From Oscillospiraceae bacterium (lineage in GTDB: Bacteria; Bacillota; Clostridia; Oscillospirales; Ruminococcaceae), in NCBI GenBank assembly GCA_900752435.1, contig CAADVD010000038.1:11120-75119 (forward strand): a DNA stretch of 64,000 nucleotides, in the 5' to 3' direction. A model generated the notes under the pieces. It searched no databases. It was not told where the DNA came from and saw only the letters and a list, made by a program, of their open reading frames with translations. Shown here in pieces: positions 1 through 9,321 of the stretch; the first letter of the stretch is position 1; each line of letters opens with the position of its first letter. The translations under genes and the position numbers were made by a program.

Positions 1-1952
1 AACAACGGAATATCCAACAAGGGATTATCCAGTACGCGCAGTAAATCGAGCATCACGGAGATTTCAAAGGAATCAAAATAGCCGTTGGTCGCTTCTGCGT
101 AGCAGGAAATGCCGCGCTCCTTGAGCTTGTCCACATAACGCTGGGTTTTGCCCTTTTTGGCGCGAAGCAGAATACAGAAGTCTCGGTAGGTGCACGGGCG
201 CATCCGGCCGCCGTCCTGCACGGGGTATCCCTCCTGCACCATCCGTTCAATCAGAGCGGCCACATAGGCGGCTTCTTGGTCCTGTCCGTTGTTGGCAGTA
301 CCCTCCGATTCCTCTGTCTGAGCAGAACCGTTCTCCAGATTCAGAAAATGAATTTCAGCTTCTGCATGGTTGTATTCGAGATAGGACGCACCGGCAACCA
401 GCTCTTCCTCCGCATCATAGGAAAGGTCACCCAACTGTTCGGTCATCAGCGTGCCAAACAGCAGATTGACGGTGTCAGTCACCTCCCGACGGCTTCGGAA
501 GTTGTTTTGCAGAAGAATTTTGGCGCAGGACGGCTCCTGCCCGGAATCGGCATGATAATCCGGAAAGAGTTTTTTGCGCCGGACAAACAAATCCGGCACG
601 GCGTTGCGGAAACGGTAAATGCTCTGCTTGACGTCGCCCACCAAAAAGAGATTTTGACTGTCAGTGAGAACCGCATCGGAATCAATGGAGATTTCGTCGC
701 TTCCTTTGGACAGCGCCCAGAAAATCAGATTTTGCACCAGATTTAAGTCTTGGCATTCGTCCACCATGATTTCTTCATAAAACGCGGAGAGAGATTTTGC
801 CAGCTCCGTTTTCTGGTAGGTTGTTTCCGTTTTGTGGATGAGCAGACGCAGGGCAAAATGCTCCAAATCGGAGAAATCCAAAATACTGCGGTTTATTTTT
901 TCCACCGCAAAACGGCGGTCAAATTCGGCCACGACATCAAACAGCACGGTGATTTTTTCGCGCAGAAAAATCAAATCCTCGCGCAGTTCTTCCTCTGTGG
1001 TTATCAGGTATTTTTCCGCCAGTTCAGCCAGCACATCCGTACCGGACTGGCGCAAAGACTTGATGCGCTCCAAATACTCCTTATCCTCGTAACCGCGAAG
1101 CGCGCCAAGACGCATTTTTTCATACGTTTGCGCAATGGAACACGCCCTATCCCAATCGCCCTCCTGCAAGGCATTTTGGATGCGGATGGATGTATCCAAA
1201 TCGTTTTCCAGCGGTTCGCCGTATTTTTTTTGTACCGCCTCGTCTGCGGCAACGAGCTGGAGTGCATACTGCAAATAGGAAACGGCTGTCTCCAGCAAAT
1301 GATGGACATGGTCAACCACCAATGCGCCCCAGTCCGTTTCCAAAAACGGCCGCTCGGTTTCATACATGGACAAAAAACGCTTTAAGCAGTCGAGCGGATA
1401 GGGATAGGAGCGAATGAACGAAAACACCGCCGCCAGCACCTCCAACAGCCGGCGGTCATCCTTGGCGGCAAAGGAATCCGCTAAGGACAGAAAGTCCGCT
1501 TCCCCTTTGGCATAGCGATCCTCCACCACCTGCTCCAGCACATCGGCCTGCAAAATCTGCAATTCGTTTTCCTCCGCCACACGGTAATTGGCCGGAAGCT
1601 CCAGCGTTTGGAAATTTTCTCTGACCAGCTCACCGCACAGAGAATCAATCGTGCCGATTTTTGCCTTGGACAGCAAAAGCTGCTGGGACTGGTAAAGTGC
1701 GTTTTCCGGCTCCTGCTCCAGCAAGTCGGCCAGCTTTTGCTCGATGCGCTGTTTCATTTCGATGGACGCGGCTTTGGTGAAGGTCACCATCACCAGCCGT
1801 TCCGCGCTGACCGGATTGTCACCGGTGAGAAGCTCAATGACGCGTTGGGTGAGCACAGCCGTTTTGCCGCTTCCCGCCGCCGCAGACACAAGAACGTTTT
1901 TGCCGCGGACATCAATGGCGTTTTGCTGAGCGGGTGTGAATTTCATCGCCAT
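1..1952 (-). CDS. addA: AddA, ATP-dependent helicase/nuclease subunit A (N-terminal part)
   Basis: This is the 3'-5' UvrD-type helicase and nuclease subunit of AddAB, which processes double-strand breaks and loads RecA. The gene runs off the left edge, so about 650 of the usual ~1200 residues are present and the C-terminal nuclease domain is missing. The start is the ATG at 1952, behind TAGGGAGGAG with good spacing; translation begins MAMKFTPAQQNAI. Visible helicase motifs are SAAAGSGKTAVL (Walker A, near residue 30), VTFTKAA (near 55), MVDECQD (Walker B, near 396), GDVKQSIYRFR (motif III) and NNFRSR (motif IV). It lies 13 bp after addB in the same direction, the standard addBA order. The family assignment is very secure. 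Confidence 0.96.
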   Translation of the reverse strand, partial: MAMKFTPAQQNAIDVRGKNVLVSAAAGSGKTAVLTQRVIELLTGDNPVSAERLVMVTFTKAASIEMKQRIEQKLADLLEQEPENALYQSQQLLLSKAKIGTIDSLCGELVRENFQTLELPANYRVAEENELQILQADVLEQVVEDRYAKGEADFLSLADSFAAKDDRRLLEVLAAVFSFIRSYPYPLDCLKRFLSMYETERPFLETDWGALVVDHVHHLLETAVSYLQYALQLVAADEAVQKKYGEPLENDLDTSIRIQNALQEGDWDRACSIAQTYEKMRLGALRGYEDKEYLERIKSLRQSGTDVLAELAEKYLITTEEELREDLIFLREKITVLFDVVAEFDRRFAVEKINRSILDFSDLEHFALRLLIHKTETTYQKTELAKSLSAFYEEIMVDECQDLNLVQNLIFWALSKGSDEISIDSDAVLTDSQNLFLVGDVKQSIYRFRNAVPDLFVRRKKLFPDYHADSGQEPSCAKILLQNNFRSRREVTDTVNLLFGTLMTEQLGDLSYDAEEELVAGASYLEYNHAEAEIHFLNLENGSAQTEESEGTANNGQDQEAAYVAALIERMVQEGYPVQDGGRMRPCTYRDFCILLRAKKGKTQRYVDKLKERGISCYAEATNGYFDSFEISVMLDLLRVLDNPLLDIPL

Positions 1953-1965
1953 ACGTTGCTCCTCC

Positions 1966-4900
1966 CTATTTGTTTGCCTGCTGTTTGTCCAAATAGGCAA
2001 ACAGGTCTTTCTTCTTCAAGTCCAGATACTCGCGCACCGGATCGTTCGGTTCAAAGCCGCAGCTATGCTGGAACGGGCAAAAATCACACCCGTTGACACT
2101 GCGTCCGACAAGCGGTTTGGCTTCGATGTTGCCGCTGTACAGCTCGCTCACCATCTGCGCAATGCTGTGTTCCACCGACGCAAACAGCTTGCCGATTTGC
2201 TCTTCCGTGAGCAGAACCTCCATGCTGGCGGCGCTGAAAAATTCTTCGTTGGCACGGTGTTCTACAAACACGCCGTCTTTTAGGTTTTGCGCCTTGTCAA
2301 ACGCCGCTTTTTTCACGGAAACCGGCGTGTAAACGCCCTGCAAATCCGGTTCCATCGCTTTGACCACCTGTTCGTTGTCAAGCACCACGCCTTTCATGCG
2401 GTAATGGGCGGTGACAGCCTGTTCACGGTCGCGGTCATTCGCATGGCGATTAAGCTTTTCGTTGAGGTCGCTGGCCGGCATGTACAGCGCGCCTGCACCG
2501 CGCACCTGCCGATAGCGGCCAACTCCGTTTTTCTCCAAGCACAGCAGATACAAAAACATTTGCAGATTCATGCCATTGATGATGTCGGCAAGTTTGAATT
2601 CCTTTGTGCCGGTTTTGTAGTCAATGATGCGGATAAAGGTTTCACCCTGCTCGTTTTGGTAGCTGTCCACACGGTCAATGATGCCTTGGATGCGGATGGT
2701 GATGCCGTCCTCCGAAGTGAAGGTGTACGGTTTGACTTCGCCCGAACCGCCGATTTGACACTCAAAATCCGTTGGCTGAAACGCGCTGTTTTGCAGTTCC
2801 TCAAACAGTCGTTGGATGAGCACAAATACGCTCTTTTGAAGGCGTTCGTACAAATACCGGAAGCGTTTACTCTGATGCTCGTAGCCGCCCATGCGTTTGG
2901 CGTATTCATCCACCGCCTGTTTGATGAGCGTGCGGATTTGCTTTTCATCAAACTGATGGAAATCGGTGATTTGCGTGCAGACATGGTAGAGAATATCGTG
3001 TACAATCGTGCCGCGGCTGACGGCGCTGAGCTCGATTTTTTCGCGCCTTTTCAGGCCAAGGCCATGCTCGCAGAAATAGCGGAACTTGCACTTGTGATAC
3101 GCTTCCACGCGCGTCGGCGACATGGTCACCCGTTGGCCGAACAACTCGCGCGCCGTTTCCCGATTGCGCAGACGAAACGCACCCCGATTGAGCTGGCGGG
3201 CAATGCCGGCCATGCGCGGTGCATAGGCCGGATCTGTGGAAAAGCATTCTTTGAGAGAAGCGGTCAGGACATCGTCCTGCCGGAATTGATAGGCCAACAC
3301 GGAGAAGGCGCTCTGTTTCGTTTTGCAGAAAAACAGGCGGTCAAGATCATCGGTATCTGTGATACTCTCGCTTCCGAACATCCGCTTGAGCTGGGCGTAC
3401 AGATAGGAGGGCGCCATGGAGGTACCCTTGATGTCGGCTTTGCGCGCAGAGAGATAAAGGCGTTCGGATGGGGTAGTGAGCGCTTTGTAGGCGATGAATT
3501 TTTCCTCCTTAATGCGTTCTTTCAGCGGTTTGGATAGCCCTAAACCGAGAACTTCAATCAGTTCGCGCCGCTCTGTGTCGGTGTAAATACCGGTGTTGTC
3601 GGGAATGTGCGGAAACACCTTGTCGTTCACACCAAGGATAAACACAACTTTCGGACAATCGGTGCGGATGCGCTCCGCACTGCCGACGGTTACGCTGTCG
3701 AGTGTTTGCGGAATGGTACCCAAATCAAGCTTGCTGACAACTAAGGAAAACAGCTCCGCATAGCGTTTGGCGCTCATCGCGTGGTCACCGATGGCCGATG
3801 TCAGCACCTGCGCAATTTGCCCAATCATTTCCCAGACACGGCGGTATTCGTCTGCCAGCACCAAATCAGCGGATATTGCTTCGTTTAAGCCTGCCAGCTT
3901 TTGATTGACCGCTTCACGCACACCCAGCTCCTGCAAAAACGCCAGCAGCGCCCGGCTCATGGTGCGCACATCGCTTCCCTGCATCCGTCCAGCAAAGCGT
4001 TCCAGCGCGTCCACCACCGTCTGGCGAATCCGATTCAGCGCCGCCAGCGTTTCCTCCTGCTCGCACTGCTGTTCCTCGCCGCGCGGCGGATTCACGCCGA
4101 AAATGCTGAATGTAAACGGCCGCTTCCAGTCCTCCGGCTTCAAATCCCAGAGATAGGCGTAATTTTCCAGTCTGCTGATTTCCGTCACGGAAAACGGCGT
4201 CAAACCGCATTTGAGCAGGGACAGCACCGCGTCCGTCGAAACGCCCTGCACAGCACAGGACAGCGCCCATTCCACCATGCGCATCAACGGATTTTGGGCG
4301 GCGGATTTGCGGGTGTCCAAATAGAACGGCACTTCGTATTTTTCAAACGCTGTTTCCAAGCAGGAACGATAGCTGGCCAAATCGCGCGTAATGACAACCA
4401 TATCCCGATAGCGGTATTGTCCACTCTCAGCCAAACCACGAATGGCCGCCAGCACATAGTCCACCTCGTCGTATTCGTTGGCCGCCAGCACCGCTGTGAC
4501 GCTGTCGTTTGTTCCCTCAAACGGCAAAATCACACTTTCAAATACGTTCTGTTCCAAATGAGCGAGCGCCGGTGTGCGGAAGCGATGGTTTTCCCTCAGC
4601 ACCTCCGGTGCAGCTATGCGCACCTGCTCCCTCCGCGCCAACTGAGTCAAATCCGCATACGTCTGATTGACGCAGTAAAACAGGCTGTTTTCTCCGCCGA
4701 CGTGGTCGGTGCAAAGCGTAATGGTGGTGTCCTGTGCCTGCTTCATCATCAGCCGGATCAGTGCGTATTCTTTTTCCGTGAAACCCTTGAATTCGTCAAT
4801 AAACACCACAGTTCCGGCAAAATACTGCTTCTGACGAATCCATTCGGCGGCTTTGCTCAAATCGTCCAGCGCATCCTTGTACCGCTCGGATAACAGCGCT

Positions 4901-5388
4901 TCATATGTATCGTAAATCAGCGAAATGTCCTGCGACTTTTGCTTGAGCCGGCCATCGGGCAAATCGCCAATGCGCCGTTCAAAGTCAAGGGTGGTACAAT
5001 CCGCGTTTTTCAGTTCACCAATTAAATCAACCATGTTCTGCGCAAACGGCGTATGCTTCATCGCACGTCCGTACACCTGAAGCTTGTCCTTAACCTCATG
5101 AAGGGCCAAATCCATCAAAATCAGCTTCACGCAGTCGTCCGCGTAATCACCGCTTACGCCGCCGAATTCCTTGAACAGATTGTGCGCCAAGCGCGTGAAG
5201 CTCAGCACCTGTACCTGCCGGAATATTTTTGCACCGAGTGCATCGTAATAGCTGCGCTCGGTTTCAAAGGTAAACTGCTCCGGCACAAAGAGGTACACGC
5301 GCTTGCCCTCTTGCGCCGCCTTTGCAATGCGCGCACGCACCTGCGTGGACTTGCCGGTTCCTGCCCGTCCCATGATAAAATGCACCAT
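1966..5388 (-). CDS. addB: AddB, ATP-dependent helicase/nuclease subunit B
   Basis: Partner of AddA in double-strand-break end resection and Chi recognition. It is 1140 residues long, normal for Firmicutes AddB. The N-terminus carries Walker A GRAGTGKST (residues 7-15). The Fe-S-cluster nuclease domain is shown by a first cysteine in HKCKFRYFC (near 766) and the C-terminal cluster CDFCPFQHSC (near 1100-1109), the C...C-x2-C-x5-C layout of the family. IDYKTGTKEF near the C-terminus is the RecB-family nuclease motif. I chose the ATG at 5388 because GGAGGT lies 6 bp upstream; a GTG nine codons earlier overlaps this site and is less likely. It is probably cotranscribed with addA. Confidence 0.96.
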   Translation of the reverse strand: MVHFIMGRAGTGKSTQVRARIAKAAQEGKRVYLFVPEQFTFETERSYYDALGAKIFRQVQVLSFTRLAHNLFKEFGGVSGDYADDCVKLILMDLALHEVKDKLQVYGRAMKHTPFAQNMVDLIGELKNADCTTLDFERRIGDLPDGRLKQKSQDISLIYDTYEALLSERYKDALDDLSKAAEWIRQKQYFAGTVVFIDEFKGFTEKEYALIRLMMKQAQDTTITLCTDHVGGENSLFYCVNQTYADLTQLARREQVRIAAPEVLRENHRFRTPALAHLEQNVFESVILPFEGTNDSVTAVLAANEYDEVDYVLAAIRGLAESGQYRYRDMVVITRDLASYRSCLETAFEKYEVPFYLDTRKSAAQNPLMRMVEWALSCAVQGVSTDAVLSLLKCGLTPFSVTEISRLENYAYLWDLKPEDWKRPFTFSIFGVNPPRGEEQQCEQEETLAALNRIRQTVVDALERFAGRMQGSDVRTMSRALLAFLQELGVREAVNQKLAGLNEAISADLVLADEYRRVWEMIGQIAQVLTSAIGDHAMSAKRYAELFSLVVSKLDLGTIPQTLDSVTVGSAERIRTDCPKVVFILGVNDKVFPHIPDNTGIYTDTERRELIEVLGLGLSKPLKERIKEEKFIAYKALTTPSERLYLSARKADIKGTSMAPSYLYAQLKRMFGSESITDTDDLDRLFFCKTKQSAFSVLAYQFRQDDVLTASLKECFSTDPAYAPRMAGIARQLNRGAFRLRNRETARELFGQRVTMSPTRVEAYHKCKFRYFCEHGLGLKRREKIELSAVSRGTIVHDILYHVCTQITDFHQFDEKQIRTLIKQAVDEYAKRMGGYEHQSKRFRYLYERLQKSVFVLIQRLFEELQNSAFQPTDFECQIGGSGEVKPYTFTSEDGITIRIQGIIDRVDSYQNEQGETFIRIIDYKTGTKEFKLADIINGMNLQMFLYLLCLEKNGVGRYRQVRGAGALYMPASDLNEKLNRHANDRDREQAVTAHYRMKGVVLDNEQVVKAMEPDLQGVYTPVSVKKAAFDKAQNLKDGVFVEHRANEEFFSAASMEVLLTEEQIGKLFASVEHSIAQMVSELYSGNIEAKPLVGRSVNGCDFCPFQHSCGFEPNDPVREYLDLKKKDLFAYLDKQQANK

Positions 5389-5422
5389 CGCCGTACCTCC
5401 GTCCTGTTTTTTCACTACGGCT

Positions 5423-5451
5423 ATTGTATCACAAAATCGCTCCGAAAAAAA
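5423..5451 (-). promoter_or_regulatory. candidate promoter of addBA
   Basis: On the minus strand an extended -10 (TG, one base, TACAAT; -10 at 5423-5428) lies upstream of addB. The -35 at 17 bp spacing is only a T-run. It sits in the short gap between spoIIR and addB. Moderate support. Confidence 0.4.
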
Positions 5452-5456
5452 GTGCG

Positions 5457-6119
5457 TTACTTTTTGGTATTATCGGAAAAGGTATTTTTGAGCTTTTCCC
5501 ACAGCTCCACCACCGCAAACTCTACCTTATATTCCTGCGGCTGTTCAATGATTTGCGTTTGCTCCTGCGTCAGATTGGCATTTTTCAGTTCCTCCTCCGG
5601 CATCGCGGCAGGCAGGCACAGCGGCGGATACAGCACACACCACCAGTTGTGTCCCTCTGCCGCACCGATGGTGATGCGCAGTGCATCATACCGTCCGGCA
5701 GGCAAGCTGAACTGCTCATACTGCCTTGTTTCAAAGAACATATTGCAAAGCTCCGCTTTTACAGAATAGTCGTAGCCCTGTTTGCGGATTTCCTCTTCGG
5801 CAATTCGCGTGATGTCGTCAAGGTGTTCTTCCGCCTGCTGTTTGGCGTCCTCTACGGAGCCGTCACACACAAACAAATCGCCCGTTTCTTCCAGAATGCG
5901 GTCGCGCACTTTGATTTTCAGCGCCTGATCCTCTGCGGTATCCGAGTTGGCCAGAATATGCAGCCGAAGCACGCTTTCGCGAATTTGCGCGCAATCGCTG
6001 GTAAAGCCTGTCATGATGCTGACGCAGATGGAAACGAGCAGTCCGATTCCCAACGCCAGCATCATTTTCCCATAAGTCTGTTTGCTCTGTTCCGCTTTTT
6101 TCATAAATTCCAATTTCAT
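5457..6119 (-). CDS. spoIIR: stage II sporulation protein R (SpoIIR)
   Basis: SpoIIR is the forespore-made, secreted signal that triggers SpoIIGA to cleave pro-sigma-E in the mother cell. The protein has 220 residues with an N-terminal membrane/signal segment (about residues 20-38, GKMMLALGIGLLVSICVSIM). The family hallmark RLHILANSDTAEDQALK follows near residue 52, then KVRDRI. The tail is charged and ends shortly after VEFAVVELWEKLKN. The start at 6119 follows AAGGGCGGA; the second Met (residue 6) is a possible alternative. The ribosome binding site lies in the 3' arm of a terminator-like hairpin (see 6120-6163). This gene identifies the organism as a spore former or recent descendant of one. 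Confidence 0.93.
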   Translation of the reverse strand: MKLEFMKKAEQSKQTYGKMMLALGIGLLVSICVSIMTGFTSDCAQIRESVLRLHILANSDTAEDQALKIKVRDRILEETGDLFVCDGSVEDAKQQAEEHLDDITRIAEEEIRKQGYDYSVKAELCNMFFETRQYEQFSLPAGRYDALRITIGAAEGHNWWCVLYPPLCLPAAMPEEELKNANLTQEQTQIIEQPQEYKVEFAVVELWEKLKNTFSDNTKK

Positions 6120-6163
6120 AAAAATCCGCCCTTACTCTGTTTGTTGACCAGAGTATGGACGGA
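6120..6163 (-). terminator. intrinsic terminator after ispE, overlapping the spoIIR ribosome binding site
   Basis: On the minus strand the arms TCCGTCCATACTCTG and CAGAGTAAGGGCGGA pair with two mismatches around a 9-base loop. TTTTTAT follows directly and runs into the spoIIR ATG. The 3' arm contains the spoIIR ribosome binding site AAGGGCGGA. It starts about 12 bp after the ispE stop. Confidence 0.7.
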
Positions 6164-6174
6164 AAATATTGGTG

Positions 6175-7053
6175 TTATTCAGCAGTCACAATCTGCGGCC
6201 CATGCGCCGCCGGTTTGCACAGAAAAACCTCTGTATAACGAGTACGCAGTTTTTGCTCGCATTCGTACGCGCGGCCGCGGTCAGAGAAAATACCGAACAC
6301 TGCGGAACCGCTTCCGGTCATCATGGCACCCTTTGCTCCCATGCTCATCATCAGATGGCGGATGGAGCGCACCTCCGGTACGCCGCAAACGCGTTCCAGC
6401 GCATTGTACATCGCCGCACAGACACCGGACAAATCCTGACACTCCACCGCGCGCACCATCGCATCCAAATCCAACTGCGGCGGTATCCGAAGGCGGTCAA
6501 ACTCCGCAAATGCACGCTGGGTACTCACGCCGATGGACGGTTTGGCAATCACCAGCTCACAGTCGGGCAAAGCGGTAATGGGGGTGATGCACTCGCCGAT
6601 CCCCTCCACCTTTGCCGTACCGCCCACGAGACAAAACGGAATGTCCGCGCCGATTCGCGCACCAATGGCGCACAGCGTTTCCAGCGACAGCTTGGCATCG
6701 TACAGCGCATTCAATCCAACCAGCACACCGGCGCCGTCTGCACTTCCGCCCGCCATTCCGGCCTGCTGAGGAATGACCTTTTGGATGTGCATTTGCACAC
6801 CGGCTTCCGGCTGTCCGATATGCGTGAAAAACGCCTGCGCACATCGATGGCAAATGTTGCGTTCATCGCAGGGAATGGTTGGGTTGTCGCAGGTGAGTGT
6901 GATGCCGGATGGTTGCTTTTGAAGCGTGACAGTATCGTACAAATCCACTGTTTGCATGAGCATCTTCAGCAGATGGTAGTTTTTCTCATTTAGTCCCACA
7001 ATGTCGAGCGCCAGATTGATTTTGGCCGGCGCTTTGACGGTGACGGTGTGCAT
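6175..7053 (-). CDS. ispE: 4-diphosphocytidyl-2-C-methyl-D-erythritol kinase
   Basis: IspE phosphorylates CDP-methylerythritol in the non-mevalonate (MEP) isoprenoid pathway; it is a cytosolic GHMP kinase. The product has 292 residues, the usual length. Visible motifs are VKAPAKINLALDIVG at the N-terminus, the ATP-binding loop PQQAGMAGGSADGAGVL (near residue 95) and the C-terminal GHMP motif MMTGSGSAVFGIF. I chose the ATG at 7053 because AAGGAGG lies 7 bp upstream; the ATG two codons earlier is too close to it. The gene lies 12 bp behind the VOC gene in the same direction and ends in an intrinsic terminator. Confidence 0.95.
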   Translation of the reverse strand: MHTVTVKAPAKINLALDIVGLNEKNYHLLKMLMQTVDLYDTVTLQKQPSGITLTCDNPTIPCDERNICHRCAQAFFTHIGQPEAGVQMHIQKVIPQQAGMAGGSADGAGVLVGLNALYDAKLSLETLCAIGARIGADIPFCLVGGTAKVEGIGECITPITALPDCELVIAKPSIGVSTQRAFAEFDRLRIPPQLDLDAMVRAVECQDLSGVCAAMYNALERVCGVPEVRSIRHLMMSMGAKGAMMTGSGSAVFGIFSDRGRAYECEQKLRTRYTEVFLCKPAAHGPQIVTAE

Positions 7054-7065
7054 GCTCATTCCTCC

Positions 7066-7449
7066 TTACGCTACAAGTTCCACGAAATTGCCTTCTGGAT
7101 CGCAAATACAGCTTTCGTAATAGCCGTCGCCGGTCACGCGCGGCTCACTCGTTACGATATAACCGGCCTGCCGCAGAGTTTTGGTCAATTCGTTTACTTT
7201 TTCCCGACTGCCCACACGGAAAGCAAGATGCGCATAGCCGAATGCGGGTTGTTTCTCCGCACGCGGTGAAACAGCCGGCTTTGTCATGATTTCCAATCGC
7301 GCGCCTTGCTCAAAGCTTAAAAAATAAGTTTGCAAGCCCGTTTTGGGATTGTGGTAAAGGCGGTTGGCAACCGCGCCAAAGTAAGTTTCGTAAAAGGTCT
7401 TCATCCGTTCCAAATCCTGTACATAAATCGCAGTATGATCCAATTGCAT
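7066..7449 (-). CDS. VOC-family (glyoxalase I-like) protein
   Basis: A 127-residue single-domain vicinal-oxygen-chelate protein. The first beta-alpha-beta unit starts LDHTAIYVQDLERMKTFYE, and the second carries YAHLAFRVGS and ends DPEGNFVELVA. Candidate metal ligands are the His of LDHTAIYV, Glu of LEIMTKP, His of YAHLAF and Glu of NFVELVA, the canonical four-ligand pattern. Such proteins isomerise or break down methylglyoxal adducts or modify small toxins; the substrate cannot be told from sequence. It is followed by ispE and preceded by an acetyltransferase gene with a 14-bp gap, so the three may be cotranscribed. Confidence 0.85.
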   Translation of the reverse strand: MQLDHTAIYVQDLERMKTFYETYFGAVANRLYHNPKTGLQTYFLSFEQGARLEIMTKPAVSPRAEKQPAFGYAHLAFRVGSREKVNELTKTLRQAGYIVTSEPRVTGDGYYESCICDPEGNFVELVA

Positions 7450-7463
7450 GAAGCCTGGCCTCC

Positions 7464-8072
7464 CTATTTGGAATTTTCATATTCCTGCTGTTGCCTTTTC
7501 CAGTAGGCTTTGTCTTCCTCGGTGATTTTTCGCAGTACACGACATGGATTGCCCACTGCAATGACATCGTCTGGAATGTCCTTGGTTACCACGGAGCCTG
7601 AACCAATCACCACGCGGTTTCCGATGGTCACCCCCGGATTGATCACGGTATTGCCGCCTACCCAGACGTCATCGCCGATGGTGACTGGTTTTCCGAATTC
7701 CAACAGCGCACCGCGCACTTCGGCGTCAGTTGGATGGCCTGCCGTATAGATGCTGACGCGCGGCCCGAAAAACACATTGCGGCCAATGTTCACCTGGCAG
7801 ACATCCAAAATGATACAGTCATAATTGGCATAAAAATTTTCACCGACCGAAATATGACAGCCGTAGTCACAGTGAAAAGGCGGTTCCATGTACAGCTTTT
7901 CTCCCGTTGATTCAAACAGCTCCTTCAGCAACTGCACGCGGTAGTCCTGCTGTTCCTCCGTTGTCTGGTTGAACAAACGGGTCAGCCTTCTGGATTTTTT
8001 GTTGTCCTTCGCCAGCTCTTCACCCTGTGCAATGTACAGCTTACCGGACAGCATTCTTTCTTTTTCCGTCAT
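7464..8072 (-). CDS. maltose/galactoside O-acetyltransferase family protein
   Basis: A 202-residue left-handed beta-helix acetyltransferase of the Maa/LacA type, which moves acetyl from acetyl-CoA to sugar hydroxyls in the cytosol. The N-terminal Mac domain reads MTEKERMLSGKLYIAQGEEL. Hexapeptide repeats follow (ISVGENFYANYDCIILD, IGRNVFFGPRVSIYT). The catalytic His lies in YTAGHPTDAEVR, and the C-terminal signature is VVIGSGSVVTKDIPDDVIAVGNP. The start is supported by AGGGGGAG 6 bp upstream. The natural acceptor is unknown. Confidence 0.9.
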   Translation of the reverse strand: MTEKERMLSGKLYIAQGEELAKDNKKSRRLTRLFNQTTEEQQDYRVQLLKELFESTGEKLYMEPPFHCDYGCHISVGENFYANYDCIILDVCQVNIGRNVFFGPRVSIYTAGHPTDAEVRGALLEFGKPVTIGDDVWVGGNTVINPGVTIGNRVVIGSGSVVTKDIPDDVIAVGNPCRVLRKITEEDKAYWKRQQQEYENSK

Positions 8073-8099
8073 GGTCTTCTCCCCCTATTCGTTCTGAAC

Positions 8100-8136
8100 A
8101 AAAAAGGGAGCTTCGCCTTCTCGCGCAAACTCCCCC
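8100..8136 (-). terminator. intrinsic terminator after the aminotransferase gene
   Basis: On the minus strand GGGGAGTTT pairs with AAGCTCCC, extended inside by a CGC/GCG stem, and TTTTTTG follows. It lies 20-55 bp past the aminotransferase stop and just before the acetyltransferase gene. Confidence 0.75.
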
Positions 8137-8154
8137 TCTATGAATCAACCGTGA

Positions 8155-9318
8155 TTAAATTTCTCGTAAAAATTGCTCAATCCGCTTCATGGCTTCCAGC
8201 AAATGCTTCACAGAATAAGAATAGGACACACGAATGTAGCCCTCTCCGCTGTCGCCGAACGCATTGCCCGGTACAACGGCCACATGCTTGGCATACAGCA
8301 GCTTTTCACAGAATTCCTCCGAACTCATGCCCGTGCTCTTGATACAGGGGAACACATAAAACGCTCCCTCCGGCTCAAAGCAGGGCAGTCCCATTCGATT
8401 GAATCCGTCCACAACCAAACGCCGGCGCATGTCGTATTCCGTCACCATGCTCTCAATGCTCTCATCGCAGTTGCGCAGAGCTTCCACTGCCGCATACTGG
8501 CTCGTGGTCGGCGCGCACATAATCGCAAACTGATGGATTTTGGTCATCTGTGCAATGATGGGTGCCGGTGCGGCCGCATAGCCCAAGCGCCAGCCTGTCA
8601 TGGAGTAGGCTTTGGAGAAGCCGTTGACTACAATGGTTCGTTCGCGCATCCCCTCAATGGAAGCCATGGACACATGACGGCCGTTGTAAGTCAGCTCCGA
8701 ATAAATTTCATCCGACAGCACCATAATGCTGCGTTCACGAAGCACCGAAGCCAGTTCCTCCAAATGCTCTCTGCGCATGACGCCGCCGGTCGGATTATTC
8801 GGATAGGGCAGTACCAACAGTTTGGTTTTGTCTGTGATTTTTTCCAGCAACGCTTCTTTCGTCAAACGGAAGCCGTCCTCCGCTTTGGTCTGAATCGCCA
8901 CCGGAACGCCGCATGCCAATTCCACCATAGGAGTGTAACAAACAAACGATGGTTCCGGAATCAATACCTCTTCCCCCGGATTCACCAGCGCACGAACCGC
9001 CAAATCAATGGCCTCCGAGCCGCCGACTGTCACCAGTACTTCTTTCTTACCCTCATAGGAAAGACCATAGCGGCGCTGCAAATACGCGGCAATTTCATTG
9101 CGCAGCTCCAGCAGTCCGGCATTGGCAGAATATTTGGTTCTCCCCTTTTCCAGCGTTTCAATCGCCGCCTGCCGAATCAAAAACGGCGTTTTAAAATCCG
9201 GCTCGCCCACGCCAAGCGAAATCACGTTATCCATTTCGCTCGCAATGTCAAAAAATTTCCGAATACCAGACGGTTTGATTTCCTGTACACGTTTCGATAA
9301 AATATTACTGTAATCCAT
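8155..9318 (-). CDS. class I/II PLP-dependent aminotransferase
   Basis: A 387-residue fold-type I aminotransferase of the aspartate/aromatic (PatA-like) group. It moves an amino group between an amino acid and a 2-oxo acid using PLP. Visible motifs are GVGEPDFKTP near the N-terminus, the PNNPTGGV turn, SDEIYSELTY, the PLP lysine in GFSKAYSMTGWRLGY (Lys near 236), and the C-terminal GEGYIRVSYS with the carboxylate-binding Arg. The start is 3 bp after the stop of the Lrp-family gene, which suggests translational coupling; the nearest Shine-Dalgarno-like GGAG lies rather far upstream. Pairing with an Lrp regulator suggests amino-acid-responsive control. Confidence 0.92.
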   Translation of the reverse strand: MDYSNILSKRVQEIKPSGIRKFFDIASEMDNVISLGVGEPDFKTPFLIRQAAIETLEKGRTKYSANAGLLELRNEIAAYLQRRYGLSYEGKKEVLVTVGGSEAIDLAVRALVNPGEEVLIPEPSFVCYTPMVELACGVPVAIQTKAEDGFRLTKEALLEKITDKTKLLVLPYPNNPTGGVMRREHLEELASVLRERSIMVLSDEIYSELTYNGRHVSMASIEGMRERTIVVNGFSKAYSMTGWRLGYAAAPAPIIAQMTKIHQFAIMCAPTTSQYAAVEALRNCDESIESMVTEYDMRRRLVVDGFNRMGLPCFEPEGAFYVFPCIKSTGMSSEEFCEKLLYAKHVAVVPGNAFGDSGEGYIRVSYSYSVKHLLEAMKRIEQFLREI

Positions 9319-9321
9319 GAC

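Noticed and set aside
2287..3537. 416-codon open frame on the plus strand
   Set aside because: It is a shadow opposite addB; no ribosome binding site and no recognisable domain, while the minus strand has all AddB motifs.
8173..9300. 375-codon open frame on the plus strand
   Set aside because: Shadow of the aminotransferase gene; His/Arg-rich translation without family features.
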